Shown here piece by piece: positions 18,224 through 29,193 of a DNA stretch of 64,000 nt. Numbering within the stretch: position 1 is the stretch's first letter; each line of letters opens with the position of its first letter. Origin of the DNA: Microbacterium sp. LKL04 (GTDB lineage: Bacteria > Actinomycetota > Actinomycetes > Actinomycetales > Microbacteriaceae); contig NZ_LT627736.1 in the NCBI RefSeq assembly GCF_900102005.1, positions 434,001 through 498,000 on the forward strand, read 5' to 3'. A program made the position numbers and the translations under genes. The notes under the pieces were generated by a model, which worked only from the letters and a program-made list of their open reading frames with translations, searched no databases and was not told the origin of the DNA.

Positions 18224-19410
18224 GCCTCATCCCCGTTCCGCGTGTTGCCGTCATCGTCGTCGCCGCAGGTTCGGGCACGCGACTCGGCACGGGGTCGGCG
18301 AAGGCGTTCGTCGGCATCGACTCGCACACGATCCTGCGCCATGCCCTCCGCGGGGTGTTCGCCGCACCCGAGGCACAGGTGATCGTCGTCGCGCCGGGCG
18401 ACCGGGTCGGCGACGCGGAGACCGAGGCGCTCGAGGCTGCCGGGGATCGCCGGGACCTGGTCTCCGTGGTGGCGGGAGGAGCCACCCGGCAGACGTCGGT
18501 CGCCGCCGGACTCGGGGCGGTCTGGCCGGACGTCGAGATCGTCCTCGTCCACGATGCCGCGCGCGCCCTCACCCCTCCCGAGGTCTTTGAACGTGTGATC
18601 GACGCCGTTGAAGGCGGATCGGATGCCGTCATCCCCGTCCGCCCCGTCGTCGACACGCTCAAGCGCGTCGACGGCGACGCGGTGGTCGAGCCGGTCGACC
18701 GCTCGGTCCTCGCCGCGGCCCAGACCCCGCAGGGGTTCCGACGCGCGGTGCTCGACGAGGCGTACCGCGACGCGGCCGCCGACCACACCGATGACGCCGC
18801 GCTCCTCCAGGCAGCCGGAACCGTCGTGCGAACGGTTCCCGGAGACGACTTCGCGTTCAAGATCACGACAGCGGCAGACCTCGAGCGCGCTCGCGCACTC
18901 GTCGCACCCGTCCCGCCGGTCGTCCGGGTCCCCGCCCCGGCGATCCCGCGCGTCGGGATCGGAACAGACGTACACGCCTTCGGCGGGGACGACACCCTGT
19001 GGCTCGCCGGTCTGGAGTGGCCCGGGGAGCCGGGGCTGAATGGGCATTCCGACGGGGATGCCGTCGCCCACGCGATCGTGGACGCGGTCCTCGCGGCCGC
19101 GGGCCTGGGGGACATCGGCACGCACTTCGGGACGGATCAGCCCGAGTACGCGGGGGCGCATGCGGCGGCGTTCCTCGCGCGGACCCGCGCGCTCGCGGCG
19201 GAGGCCGGCTGGGTGATCGGCAATGTCAGCGTTCAGGTGCAGGCCAAGCGCCCGCGCTTCGCCGCGCGGCGCGTCGAAGCCGAGCGCGTGCTGTCGGACG
19301 CCCTCGGCGCGCCGGTGACCGTGTCGGCGACGACGACCGACGGCCTCGGGTTCACCGGAACAGGAGACGGCGTGGCGGCCTTCGCGGTCGCGGTCGTCGT
19401 CCCCGCCTGA
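18220..19410 (+). CDS. ispDF: Bifunctional IspD/IspF of the MEP isoprenoid pathway
   Basis: One 396-residue chain carries two steps of isoprenoid synthesis. The N-terminal IspD domain (about 1-230) has the nucleotide motif [10 protein letters not shown] and a conserved Lys (AKAF); it makes CDP-methylerythritol. The C-terminal IspF domain (about 244-396) starts with GTDVH (metal ligands Asp250 and His252) and has NGHSDGD; it makes the cyclodiphosphate. In mycobacteria ispD and ispF are separate adjacent genes. The ATG at 18220 has GGAGG upstream and also a TACGCT box seven bases before it. It overlaps the preceding gene. Confidence 0.95.
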   Translation: MSLIPVPRVAVIVVAAGSGTRLGTGSAKAFVGIDSHTILRHALRGVFAAPEAQVIVVAPGDRVGDAETEALEAAGDRRDLVSVVAGGATRQTSVAAGLGAVWPDVEIVLVHDAARALTPPEVFERVIDAVEGGSDAVIPVRPVVDTLKRVDGDAVVEPVDRSVLAAAQTPQGFRRAVLDEAYRDAAADHTDDAALLQAAGTVVRTVPGDDFAFKITTAADLERARALVAPVPPVVRVPAPAIPRVGIGTDVHAFGGDDTLWLAGLEWPGEPGLNGHSDGDAVAHAIVDAVLAAAGLGDIGTHFGTDQPEYAGAHAAAFLARTRALAAEAGWVIGNVSVQVQAKRPRFAARRVEAERVLSDALGAPVTVSATTTDGLGFTGTGDGVAAFAVAVVVPA

Positions 19411-19419
19411 TCGAGCGGG

Positions 19420-19893
19420 TCAGAGGGGACGCGTCATGAACGTCGACGCGGGGTCCGGCCGGTAGGAGCCGAACGGTTCGCACTCGGTGAACCCCTCGCT
19501 GGCGTACAGCGTCCGCGCGGCCAGGAACCCGGCATCCGAGCCCGTCTCGAGCCACACCCGGGTGACGCCCTGCGCCCTGGCGTCGGCGAGGATGTGGCGG
19601 AGGATCGCGCGTCCCACCCCCGTCCCGAGGTGGTCGGCGGTCACGCGCATCGACTTCAGCTCGCCGTCCGTGTCGCTCAGGCGGGAGAGCGCGCCGATCC
19701 CCGCGAGGTCGTTGCGTCGCCACGCGGACCACACCGTCACGGCGGGATCTCGAAGCGCGGACACGTCCAGTGCGTGGACGCTTTCGGCGGGCGAAAGCTC
19801 GTGCATCCCCGCGAGGTGCTGGCGGACGAGCGCGACGGTCGACTCGCCGGTCAGATCGTCGACGCGGATGTCGAGGTCGTCGGATACGGGCAT
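19420..19893 (-). CDS. GNAT-family N-acetyltransferase
   Basis: The 157-residue protein shows the GNAT acetyl-CoA loop (LGTGVGRAIL, about 88-97) and a typical C-terminal GFTECEPFGSY segment, so it likely moves an acetyl group to an amine on a small molecule or protein. GGAGG precedes the ATG at 19893, one base after the EamA gene stop, so the two form an operon. It converges on ispDF with a nine-base gap. Substrate is unknown. Confidence 0.85.
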   Translation of the reverse strand: MPVSDDLDIRVDDLTGESTVALVRQHLAGMHELSPAESVHALDVSALRDPAVTVWSAWRRNDLAGIGALSRLSDTDGELKSMRVTADHLGTGVGRAILRHILADARAQGVTRVWLETGSDAGFLAARTLYASEGFTECEPFGSYRPDPASTFMTRPL

Positions 19894-19894
19894 G

Positions 19895-20821
19895 TCAGGC
19901 CTCCACGGCGAAAGGTCGGGGGTCGCGGGGCCGACGGCTGCCCCACGCGAGGGTGACGAGGCCTGCGGCCAGGACCGCGAGCCCGACGACGGCGAGGGGG
20001 GACAGCGTCTCGCCGAGCGCGGTCACGCCCAGCACCGTCGCGGTCAACGGCTCGGCGAGCGTCAGCGTCGCGGCGGTCGCTGCAGTGAGTCCCTGCAGCC
20101 CCCACGTGAAGAGCGAGTAGGCGACGCCGATCGTCGCGAGGCCGAGCCACAGTGCCATCGCGATGCCGGGCGGCGTGAGGGTCCACGACAGATCCACGAA
20201 CGGGATGACGGCCGCGCACATCAGCGCGGACCCGACTCCCATGGCGCCCACGACGGTGAACGCGTCCCACCCTGCGTCGAGGAGACGGCGCTGCGCATTC
20301 GCGATCACGGCGAAGCACGCGCCCGCGCCGACGGCGGCGGCGAGACCGAGCGCGTCGACGCCGCCCGAGCCGCCTCCGCCGCCGAGCCCCAGCAGGACCA
20401 CGCCGATCGCAGCCAGGGCGGTCGCGCCCATCCACAGCATCGACGGCACGCGGCGCGAGAGGATCCATTCCAGGATGCCGGCGAGCACGGGAGCGGAGCC
20501 CAAGGCGATCACCGTGCTCACCGCGACACCGTTGGTCTGCGTGCCGACGAAGAAGAGCGGCTGGTAGAGGCTGAGCGCGACACCGGTGACGGCCATGAGG
20601 GCGAGCGGACGCCAGGTCGGTTTCGGCCGAGGGCGGTCCGGCACCCGGCGTCGATGCGCCGCGGCCAGTCCGAACGCCAGCACGGCCAGGGCCGTCCCGC
20701 CGACCACCGACCGAGCGACGCCGACCGAGAGCGCCGAGGCCTCGTCCGGTCCGAGTGCTCGTGCCGTTCCGGTGGTCCCGAACAGGAGGGCGGCGGCCAA
20801 GACGGCGAACACGTGCAGCAC
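19895..20821 (-). CDS. EamA/DMT-family transporter
   Basis: The 308-residue protein has about ten membrane helices in two EamA repeats (the first starting LLFGTTGTARAL, the second containing AVIANAQRRLLDAG), as in drug/metabolite exporters. A Gly/Ser-rich string (GLGGGGGSGGVD) separates the halves. The GTG at 20821 follows AAAGGA closely. It is divergent from cysS across 58 bases and co-transcribed with the GNAT gene. Substrate is unknown. Confidence 0.87.
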   Translation of the reverse strand: MLHVFAVLAAALLFGTTGTARALGPDEASALSVGVARSVVGGTALAVLAFGLAAAHRRRVPDRPRPKPTWRPLALMAVTGVALSLYQPLFFVGTQTNGVAVSTVIALGSAPVLAGILEWILSRRVPSMLWMGATALAAIGVVLLGLGGGGGSGGVDALGLAAAVGAGACFAVIANAQRRLLDAGWDAFTVVGAMGVGSALMCAAVIPFVDLSWTLTPPGIAMALWLGLATIGVAYSLFTWGLQGLTAATAATLTLAEPLTATVLGVTALGETLSPLAVVGLAVLAAGLVTLAWGSRRPRDPRPFAVEA

Positions 20822-20879
20822 CCGTCCTTTCTATCGCCTCGGAGCGGGCTCGGATGCCACCCGCCGGTAGCATGGACCG

Positions 20880-22275
<1,396 letters not shown>

Positions 22276-22283
<8 letters not shown>

Positions 22284-23262
22284 GCACGGCAACCCCTCCG
22301 CGGGACGCGGCAAGAAGGGCCCCACGAAGGGGACCGGCGGCAAGAACAAGCGCTCGCTCGAAGGTCGCGGTCCGACCCCCAAGGCCGAGGACCGCGCCTG
22401 GCACCCGGCCGGCAAGCGCAAGGCAGCGAAGGAGCGCTTCGTCGCGGCGGGCGGCAAGCCGCAGATCCGGCAGACGACCGGCGGGCGCGCGCCCAAGGCG
22501 AAGTCCGGTGACGACACCGAGACCGTGACCGGTCGCAACAGCGTGCTCGAAGCCCTCCGCGCCAAGATCCCCGCGACCGCGTTCTACATCGCGCAGCGTG
22601 TCGAGATGGACGACCGCGTCAAGGAGATGCTCTCCATCGCGACGAACCGCGAGATCCCCGTCCTCGAGGTCACCCGTCAGGAGCTCGACCGCATGGCCGG
22701 GTTCGACGGCGTGCACCAGGGCGTCGCGCTCAAGGTGCCGCCCTACGAGTACGCGCACCCGCAGGACCTGCTCGAGCAGGTCATCGACCGCGGCCAGCTG
22801 CCGCTGTTCGTCGCCCTCGACGGGATCACGGACCCCCGCAACCTCGGCGCGATCATCCGCTCCACGGCCGCCTTCGGTGGACAGGCGATCATCCTGCCGC
22901 AGCGCCGCTCGGCGGGCGTCAACTCCGCCGCATGGAAGACGAGCGCGGGCGCGGCCGCCCGCATCCCCGTCTCGATCGCCCCGAACCTGACGACGACGCT
23001 CAAGGAGTTCAAGAAGCAGGGCGTCTTCATCCTCGGTCTCGACGGCGGAGGCGACGTGTCGCTGCCGGCGCTCGAGCTCGCGGACCGCCCCGTGGTCATC
23101 GTCGTGGGTTCAGAAGGCAAGGGCCTGTCGCGCCTCGTGACGGAGACCTGCGACCAGATCGTGTCGATCCCGATCAACGCGGCGACCGAATCGCTCAACG
23201 CCGGCATCGCGGCATCCGTCGCGCTGTACCAGGTGTCGACGCTGCGTTCCGCGAGCGAGTGA
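22276..23262 (+). CDS. rlmB: 23S rRNA (guanosine-2'-O)-methyltransferase RlmB
   Basis: This SPOUT methyltransferase modifies a conserved guanosine of 23S rRNA (G2251 in E. coli). The 328-residue protein has a Gly/Lys-rich disordered N-terminal tail of about 75 residues, a substrate-binding domain, and the SPOUT core with [21 protein letters not shown] and the knot motif [11 protein letters not shown]. The ATG sits inside the last codons of cysS, so translation is coupled. The cysS-rlmB pair is conserved in actinobacteria. Confidence 0.93.
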
Positions 23263-23357
23263 CGCATACGCGTCGCTGCATGGCCGACGGATAGCGCGAC
23301 CATAGGGAGACGGGTCAGACTGGCACTCGACTGTCCATCCGCAGGAGAGGAACCATC

Positions 23358-23996
23358 ATGACCCGCATCGCCGTCATCGGAGGCACCGGCTACGCCGGCA
23401 GCAACATCGTCGCCGAGGGTGTCCGTCGAGGACACACCGTCGTCTCCGTCGCGCGCAAGATCCCCGCCGACCGGATCGAGGGAGCGACCTACGTCGAGGG
23501 CACGATGCTCGACGCCCCGGCACTCGCGGCAGAACTCGACGGAGTCGATGTCGTCGTCTTCGCGACCTCGCCCCGCGGAGACATGGTCGGCAAGATGCGA
23601 GAGGCCGTCGACGGCGTCATCGCGGCGCTGCCGCTCTCGGTGCGCGTCGGCGTCATCGGAGGCGCCGGTGGCAGCCTCGTCGCCCCGGGCGGTCCCCGCG
23701 TGATCGACAGCGGCTTTCCCGAGGAGATCAAGCCCGAGGCGATGGAAGCCATCGGCATCCTCGAAGACCTCCAGGCCGACACCAGCGGTCGCGACTGGTT
23801 CTACATCCACCCGGCCGGCGGATTCGGCGCATGGGCGCCGGGGGAGCGCACCGGCTCGTACCGCACCGGCGGCGACGTCATCGTCACCGACGACACGGGC
23901 GAGTCCTTCATCTCCGGCGCCGATTTCGCGATCGCCGTCCTCGATGAGATCGAGGCGCCCGCGCATGTGCGCGAGCGGTTCACCGTCGGATACTGA
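23358..23996 (+). CDS. NAD(P)-binding atypical SDR-family protein
   Basis: The 212-residue protein opens with the Rossmann motif IGGTGYAGSNI (7-17) and has the general fold of NAD(P)H-binding atypical SDRs, which often act as flavin or quinone reductases or as non-catalytic sensors. No canonical YxxxK pair is apparent. AGGAGAGG lies about seven bases before the ATG. The gene stands alone between rlmB and a convergent gene. Substrate is unknown. Confidence 0.8.
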   Translation: MTRIAVIGGTGYAGSNIVAEGVRRGHTVVSVARKIPADRIEGATYVEGTMLDAPALAAELDGVDVVVFATSPRGDMVGKMREAVDGVIAALPLSVRVGVIGGAGGSLVAPGGPRVIDSGFPEEIKPEAMEAIGILEDLQADTSGRDWFYIHPAGGFGAWAPGERTGSYRTGGDVIVTDDTGESFISGADFAIAVLDEIEAPAHVRERFTVGY

Positions 23997-24005
23997 CGAC
24001 CACGA

Positions 24006-25313
24006 TCAGACGAGGTCGCGCCAGTCGACCTCGTCTTCGTCGTCGTCGCTGACGGGCACGTCGGACGTGATCACCGGAAGCGCCGTCGTCTCGGTCGGCG
24101 GACCCATCACGGTCGCCTCGTCGCGGCGGTGACGCAGCACGCCGTCGATGTAGGAGGACAGGACCTCGGCGATCGGGATCGACCGCCCGCGGGCCTGTGA
24201 CATGTACCACCGGTGCTCGAGCACCTGATGGAACACCTCGGCGGGCTCGAGCTTGCTGCGCAGCTCCCACGGGATCGCCTTGACGACCGGTTCGAAGACG
24301 CGGGTCAGCCACTCGTGGGCGACCATCTCCTCGTCGCTGCCGAGGCGCGAGACGCGGGCAGCGAACTCGTCCATGTCGTTGAGCAGGCGGCGGGCCTGAT
24401 TCTCTTCGACATCCAGGCCCGTCAAGCGCAGCAGACGCCGCTGGTGGTGCCCGGCATCCACCACCTTCGGCTGGATCAGCACCTTGGTGCCGTCGGAGGT
24501 CTCGTCGATCGACATCTCGCCGATGTCGAACCCCAGGCTGTTCAGGCGCTGCACGCGCTCGGTGATGCGCCAGGTCTCGTTGGCCGAGAATGTCTCCGTC
24601 TCGGTGAGCGCGCTCCACAGCGACCGGTACGACGACATGATGCCGTCGGCGATCGCCACGGCATCCACACCGCCCTCGAGTCGTCCGCCGGCTTCGAGGT
24701 CCATGATCTCCCCGGCGATGTTGGTGCGCGCGACGTCCAGGTCGTGCTCGCGCTGGCCGCGCGTCAGACCCCCTTCGTGGAGCTCACCCGTCTCGGCGTC
24801 GACGAGGTACGCGGCGAACGCCCCGGCATCCCTCCGGAACAGCGTGTTCGACAGCGACACGTCGCCCCAGAAGAAGCCGACGTTGTGCAGGCGGACGAGG
24901 AGCGCTGCGAGAGCGTCGACGAGGCGCGTAGCGGTGTCGGGTCGCAGCACCTGCGTGAACAGCGCGCGATAGGGGAGGGAGAAGCGCAGGTGGGCGGTGA
25001 CCAGAGCGGCGGGGAGCGGCTCGCCCTTCGGCGTGCGGCGCCCGTCGATGACGGCGACGCGACTCACGCAGGGCACGTCGAGGCGAGCGAGCGAGCCGAG
25101 CATCTCGTACTCGCGACGGGCCATCTCGGCCGTGGTCTCCTTCACCGCGACGACACGGCCCGACAGGCTCGCGAAGCGCACGAGGTGGCGGGAGAGTCCC
25201 TTGGGGAGGGAGACGATCGCGTCGCTCGGCCACTCGCCGAGAGGCGTGGACCAGGGCAGGGCCAGGAGCCCTGCGTCGACGCTGCTGGCGGTGATGCTCA
25301 GGGAATGGACCAC
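24006..25313 (-). CDS. DUF4032 protein with a kinase-like fold
   Basis: The 435-residue protein has a kinase-like core in its first half: an invariant-type lysine (VVAVKET), a catalytic-type loop (WGDVSLSN, with Asp and Asn) and a metal-type Asp in YLVDAE. The second half matches DUF4032, a domain of unknown role often fused to such kinase folds. The GTG at 25313 has GGAGGT upstream. It lies 80 bases downstream of an orphan ABC ATPase. It may phosphorylate a small molecule or lipid, but no substrate can be named. Confidence 0.75.
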   Translation of the reverse strand: MVHSLSITASSVDAGLLALPWSTPLGEWPSDAIVSLPKGLSRHLVRFASLSGRVVAVKETTAEMARREYEMLGSLARLDVPCVSRVAVIDGRRTPKGEPLPAALVTAHLRFSLPYRALFTQVLRPDTATRLVDALAALLVRLHNVGFFWGDVSLSNTLFRRDAGAFAAYLVDAETGELHEGGLTRGQREHDLDVARTNIAGEIMDLEAGGRLEGGVDAVAIADGIMSSYRSLWSALTETETFSANETWRITERVQRLNSLGFDIGEMSIDETSDGTKVLIQPKVVDAGHHQRRLLRLTGLDVEENQARRLLNDMDEFAARVSRLGSDEEMVAHEWLTRVFEPVVKAIPWELRSKLEPAEVFHQVLEHRWYMSQARGRSIPIAEVLSSYIDGVLRHRRDEATVMGPPTETTALPVITSDVPVSDDDEDEVDWRDLV

Positions 25314-25392
25314 GCGGTGACCTCCGACTCACGCACCGCGGCGCGGGAGGTCCGGAGACCTTCCCGCGCCGCGGTCCTGCTGATGATGACGA

Positions 25393-26496
25393 TCAGGCCG
25401 AGACGACCGGCTTGTCGTTGAGGCGGTCGCCCGACTCCATGTCGAACGCGTGCACGTGGCCCGGCTTGGCGGCCAGGGTGACCGTCTCGCCCGCGTTCGG
25501 GTGGTTGCGACCGTCGACGCGCGCGACGATGTCGGTGCGCTTGCCGTTGATGTCCACGTGGCCGTAGAGGTAGCCGTCCGCGCCGAGCTCCTCGACGAGG
25601 TCGACCTGGACCGCGAGGCCCTTGCCGTCGGCCGGTCCGACCTCGATGTCCTCGGGACGGACGCCGACGGTGACCTGGCTGCCGTTTGCGCGGCCGACCG
25701 TGTCGCGGTCGAGGGGGACGATCTCGGAGCCGAAGCGGATGCCGCCCTCTGCCAGGTCGGCCGGGAACAGGTTCATGGCGGGCGACCCGATGAAGCCGGC
25801 GACGAACACGTTGTTCGGCTTCTCGTACAGGTCGCGAGGGGTGCCGACCTGCTGCAGGAGGCCGTCCTTCAGGACGGCGATGCGGTCGCCCATGGTGAGG
25901 GCCTCGGTCTGGTCGTGGGTGACGTAGACCGTCGTGACGCCGAGGCGGCGCTGCAGCGAGGCGATCTGCGTACGGGTCTGCACGCGGAGCTTGGCGTCGA
26001 GGTTCGACAGCGGCTCGTCCATGAGGAACACCTGGGGCTGACGAACGATCGCGCGGCCCATGGCGACGCGCTGACGCTGACCACCCGAGAGGGCCTTCGG
26101 CTTGCGGGTGAGGTACTCCTCGAGGTCGAGGAGCTTGGCTGCCTCGAGAACGCGGGAGGCGCGCTCCTCCTTGCCGACACCGGCGATCTTGAGCGCGAAG
26201 CCCATGTTCTCGGCGACGGTCATGTGGGGGTAGAGCGCGTAGTTCTGGAACACCATTGCGATGTCGCGGTCCTTCGGCGGCACGTCGGTGACGTCGCGGT
26301 CGCCGATGCGGATCGAGCCGGAGTTGACCTCTTCGAGACCCGCGAGCATGCGGAGCGAGGTGGACTTACCGCAGCCGGAAGGACCGACCAGGACGAGGAA
26401 CTCGCCGTCGGCGACCTCGAGGTTGAGCTTGTCGACCGCCGGGCGGGTGCCACCGGGGTACAGACGGGTTGCGTTGTCGAACGTGACGGACGCCAT
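25393..26496 (-). CDS. MsmK/UgpC-type sugar ABC transporter ATPase (orphan)
   Basis: The 367-residue ATPase has Walker [10 protein letters not shown] (38-46), signature LSGGQRQR, Walker B LMDEP and a C-terminal regulatory beta domain, as in carbohydrate importers of the MalK/MsmK/UgpC group. No permease or binding protein is nearby, so it is probably a shared ATPase energising several sugar importers encoded elsewhere, as known for MsmK/MsiK. AAGGAG precedes the ATG at 26496. Substrates cannot be read from the sequence. Confidence 0.9.
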   Translation of the reverse strand: MASVTFDNATRLYPGGTRPAVDKLNLEVADGEFLVLVGPSGCGKSTSLRMLAGLEEVNSGSIRIGDRDVTDVPPKDRDIAMVFQNYALYPHMTVAENMGFALKIAGVGKEERASRVLEAAKLLDLEEYLTRKPKALSGGQRQRVAMGRAIVRQPQVFLMDEPLSNLDAKLRVQTRTQIASLQRRLGVTTVYVTHDQTEALTMGDRIAVLKDGLLQQVGTPRDLYEKPNNVFVAGFIGSPAMNLFPADLAEGGIRFGSEIVPLDRDTVGRANGSQVTVGVRPEDIEVGPADGKGLAVQVDLVEELGADGYLYGHVDINGKRTDIVARVDGRNHPNAGETVTLAAKPGHVHAFDMESGDRLNDKPVVSA

Positions 26497-26724
26497 CTTT
26501 TCTTCTCCTTCACCGGCAGGTACGTGCCGGACGATCCGTTGTGAAGCGAGCGGGGGACACCCCGCACACCCGCCATCGGGTGCGTGTTCAGTATGCCACG
26601 CCTGCGCGGAGGGAGGGGATGCCTCCTCGTCAGCCTTTTTCCAGCGCGTCTGACTAACATCGGAGCGTGCGCCACACCCGGGCGCCGGGCCCTCCGGCCG
26701 CACCACAGATCTTCCCGAGGTTTC

Positions 26725-27660
26725 ATGTCCACCGATTCCGGCGACACCCCGTCATCCGCGACCGATCGTCGCGAGGCCGTGCGCGAGAAAGCGCAGCGCG
26801 TCCACGTCAAGCAGTCGCGCGTCCGGCTCGCGCGCCGCATCTCGCTCGGTGTCCTTGCGACGGGAGCTGTCGCCGCTGTCGCTGCCGTCGTCGTCTGGTC
26901 GGTGACCTCCACGATGGGTGGACGGGACCTGACCCCGGACACCGCCAGCTCCGACGGCTTCGCCGTCAGCGACGTCGCCGGCGTCGCGGGCAGCCAGGGT
27001 GCGATCGACGACAGCGCGGTCGAGGCCACCCCGGAGTCGGACAAGGCCGCACCCGCACCGACGGCATCCGCGGCTCCCGTCGACATCCGCGTCTACGTGG
27101 ACTACCTCTCCCCGGGCGCACGCGAATGGCAGCTCGCCAACGTGGATCAGTTGAAGACGTGGGTGGACGAGGGCGCGGCGACGCTCAGCTACCACCCCGT
27201 GTCGATGCTTACCGCCAAGTCCAACGGCACCAAGTACTCGCTGCGCGCCGCCGCCGCTGCGGCGTGCGTCGCCACGCACGACGAGAACGTCTTCTTCGCC
27301 TACAACACGGAACTGCTGAGCCGTCAGCCCGCGATGGACACCGATGGGTTCTCCGACACCGAACTCGCCGACCTCGCGCAGGCCGTCGGCGCCCAGGAGC
27401 CCGACAAGGTCCGCGACTGCATCGAGGATGGCGACTACATCGAGTGGACGAAGGACGCCACGGAGCGTGCGATCTCCGGCATCCCCGACGCCGACGGTCT
27501 GCAGCTCGCCGGAACGCCGATGATCCTCGTCAACGGCCAGCCGTACATGGGTGCGCTGAAGGATGCCGCGGAGTTCTCGCAGTTCGTCCTGACGAGCGCG
27601 AGCGACAAGTTCTACACCGAGCAGACCGCGACACCGACGCCCACTGCGCCTGCGGAGTGA
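26725..27660 (+). CDS. DsbA-fold membrane-anchored protein lacking the CxxC active site
   Basis: The 311-residue protein has a charged cytoplasmic N-terminus, one membrane helix (about 38-60), a Thr/Ala/Pro linker and an extracellular thioredoxin-fold domain of the DsbA/oxidoreductase type. The later motifs are normal (HDENVFFAYNTELL, GIPDADG, and GTPMILVNG with the cis-Pro loop). The active-site position, usually C-P-x-C after D-Y, reads DYLSPGA (126-132): both cysteines are gone. Two other cysteines remain (AAACVA, RDCIE). It probably acts as a non-redox chaperone or scaffold. GAGG precedes the ATG. Confidence 0.8.
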   Translation: MSTDSGDTPSSATDRREAVREKAQRVHVKQSRVRLARRISLGVLATGAVAAVAAVVVWSVTSTMGGRDLTPDTASSDGFAVSDVAGVAGSQGAIDDSAVEATPESDKAAPAPTASAAPVDIRVYVDYLSPGAREWQLANVDQLKTWVDEGAATLSYHPVSMLTAKSNGTKYSLRAAAAAACVATHDENVFFAYNTELLSRQPAMDTDGFSDTELADLAQAVGAQEPDKVRDCIEDGDYIEWTKDATERAISGIPDADGLQLAGTPMILVNGQPYMGALKDAAEFSQFVLTSASDKFYTEQTATPTPTAPAE

Positions 27661-27675
27661 GCTGCGCGGCCCGGT

Positions 27676-27681
27676 TAGACT
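27676..27681 (+). promoter_or_regulatory. -10 box for tRNA-Thr
   Basis: TAGACT at 27676-27681 ends nine bases before the mature 5' end of the tRNA, a normal spacing for a stable-RNA promoter. Confidence 0.55.
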
Positions 27682-27690
27682 GGGCCATCT

Positions 27691-27766
27691 GCCGGCTTGG
27701 CGCAATTGGTAGCGCACCGTACTTGTAATACGGGGGTTGCAGGTTCAAGTCCTGTAGCCGGCACCA
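27691..27766 (+). tRNA. tRNA-Thr (anticodon TGT), CCA encoded
   Basis: The 76-base gene folds as a cloverleaf: acceptor stem GCCGGCT with AGCCGGC, D-arm with AATTGGTA, anticodon stem CCGTA/TACGG around loop CTTGTAA (anticodon TGT, reading ACA), and T-loop TTCAAGT. The 3' CCA is encoded at 27764-27766. No repeat of its 3' end that would mark an integrated element is apparent downstream. Confidence 0.97.
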
Positions 27767-27791
27767 CGAACCCCACATCAGAACGCAGAAA

Positions 27792-27822
27792 AGCCCCCGC
27801 TCCTTTCGAGGACGCAGGGGCT
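27792..27822. terminator. Terminator between tRNA-Thr and the CorC/HlyC gene
   Basis: A hairpin with AGCCCC/GGGGCT outer arms, a mismatch, and an inner TCCT-TTCG-AGGA stem spans 27792-27822. On the minus strand it is followed by TTTTCT, so it is a good intrinsic terminator for the minus-strand gene and may also end the tRNA transcript. Confidence 0.8.
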
Positions 27823-27844
27823 CTCTGTTGTGCGACGTCTGAGG

Positions 27845-29131
27845 TCAGCTCTCGTCTGCTTCGACCGCGTCGCGCGCGGTCACGCGGACCTCGGCGATGC
27901 GGCGACGGTCGAGGGCCGTGACCTCGATCGTCGCGCCGTCGACCTCGATCACGTCGCCGACGACCGCGAGACGGCCGAGCCGTTCCGTGACGAAGCCGGC
28001 GACCGTGTCGGACGCTCCACGGGGGAGCACGACGCCCGTCGCCTCCGAGAAGTCCTGCAGGTTCAGGCGACCGTCGATGATCTCGCGGTCCGCGTCCGGG
28101 GCGATGGCGGTGTCGTACTCGTCGAAGATCTCGCCCACGACTTCCTCGACGAGGTCCTCGAGGGTGACGATGCCGTCGGTCCCGCCGTATTCGTCGACGA
28201 CCACCGCGATCTGGTGGCCCTCGGCTCGCATCTTCGTCAGCGTCGGGAGGACGCGCGCCGTCGACGGGAAGTACGGGATCGGACGCACGATGCCCGACAA
28301 CGGGGCATCCCGGCCCTCGACGACCGCCTCGAACAGGTCACGGACGTGGACGAATCCGACGATGTCGTCGATGGAGGTGTCGGCGACGGGATACCGGGAG
28401 AACGGCAGTTCCCGTGCCTCGGCGACGGCCTCCCCGATCGTGGCGGTGTCATCCAGCGCGGTCACCTCGGGACGCGGGCGCATGACCTCGCTGAGCTGGC
28501 GGCCCCGCAGCGAGAGCACGTCCTCGAGGATCCGACGCTCGTCCTCTGGCAGGCCTTCGTGGCTCGCGACGATGTCGCGGACTTCTTCGTCGGTCATTTC
28601 CTCACCGGTCTTGTGAGGATCACCGCCGAGCAGGCGCACGAGCGCGTTCGTCGAGACCGACAGCAGCCAGATGACGGGTCGCATGACCTTCGCGAACCCG
28701 TCGAGGACAGGGGCGACGGCGTAGGCGAACTGCGCATTCCGCTGGATCGCCAGCCGCTTCGGCACGAGCTCTCCGAGCACGAGCGACAGGTAGGCGATCA
28801 GCAGGGTCAGGATCAGCGTCGCGAAGGTCAGCGCCAATCCGGGATCGACGCCCCACGACTCGATGAGCGGGGCGACAGACGGGGCGATCGACGTGGCGCC
28901 GTACGCGGCCGACGCGAACCCGGCCACGGTCACGCCGATCTGGACAGCCGACAGGAACGTGTTGGGGTTCCGTGCCAACCCCGCCACCTTGGCGCCCCGC
29001 TTGCCGCGCGCCGCGATCGCATTGATCTGACTCTCACGGAGCGTGACGAGAGCCATCTCGGTGGCGGCGAACACTCCGCCCACCAGGACGAACACCACGA
29101 CGAGGGCGATGTTCAGGGCGAGGTCGTTCAT
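27845..29131 (-). CDS. CorC/HlyC-type membrane protein (CNNM-CBS-CorC domains)
   Basis: The 428-residue protein has an N-terminal CNNM membrane domain (about 1-200), a CBS pair (about 210-335, with EVMRPRPEVTALD and VVVDEYGGTDGIVTLED) and a C-terminal CorC_HlyC domain. Such proteins are linked to magnesium or divalent-metal efflux and often carry the misleading name hemolysin. The ATG at 29131 opens a hydrophobic helix. It lies 62 bases downstream of terC, so both metal-related genes may share the riboswitch-controlled transcript. Confidence 0.92.
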   Translation of the reverse strand: MNDLALNIALVVVFVLVGGVFAATEMALVTLRESQINAIAARGKRGAKVAGLARNPNTFLSAVQIGVTVAGFASAAYGATSIAPSVAPLIESWGVDPGLALTFATLILTLLIAYLSLVLGELVPKRLAIQRNAQFAYAVAPVLDGFAKVMRPVIWLLSVSTNALVRLLGGDPHKTGEEMTDEEVRDIVASHEGLPEDERRILEDVLSLRGRQLSEVMRPRPEVTALDDTATIGEAVAEARELPFSRYPVADTSIDDIVGFVHVRDLFEAVVEGRDAPLSGIVRPIPYFPSTARVLPTLTKMRAEGHQIAVVVDEYGGTDGIVTLEDLVEEVVGEIFDEYDTAIAPDADREIIDGRLNLQDFSEATGVVLPRGASDTVAGFVTERLGRLAVVGDVIEVDGATIEVTALDRRRIAEVRVTARDAVEADES

Positions 29132-29193
29132 CGGATCTGCTCGATGGTGTCGGCCTCAACGGTGGGCGTCTGCGTATGGTCGCTGATCATCGG

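Noticed and set aside
27691..27830. tRNA-Thr as an integration site
   Set aside because: No integrase and no repeat of the tRNA 3' end were seen nearby; flanking genes are core.
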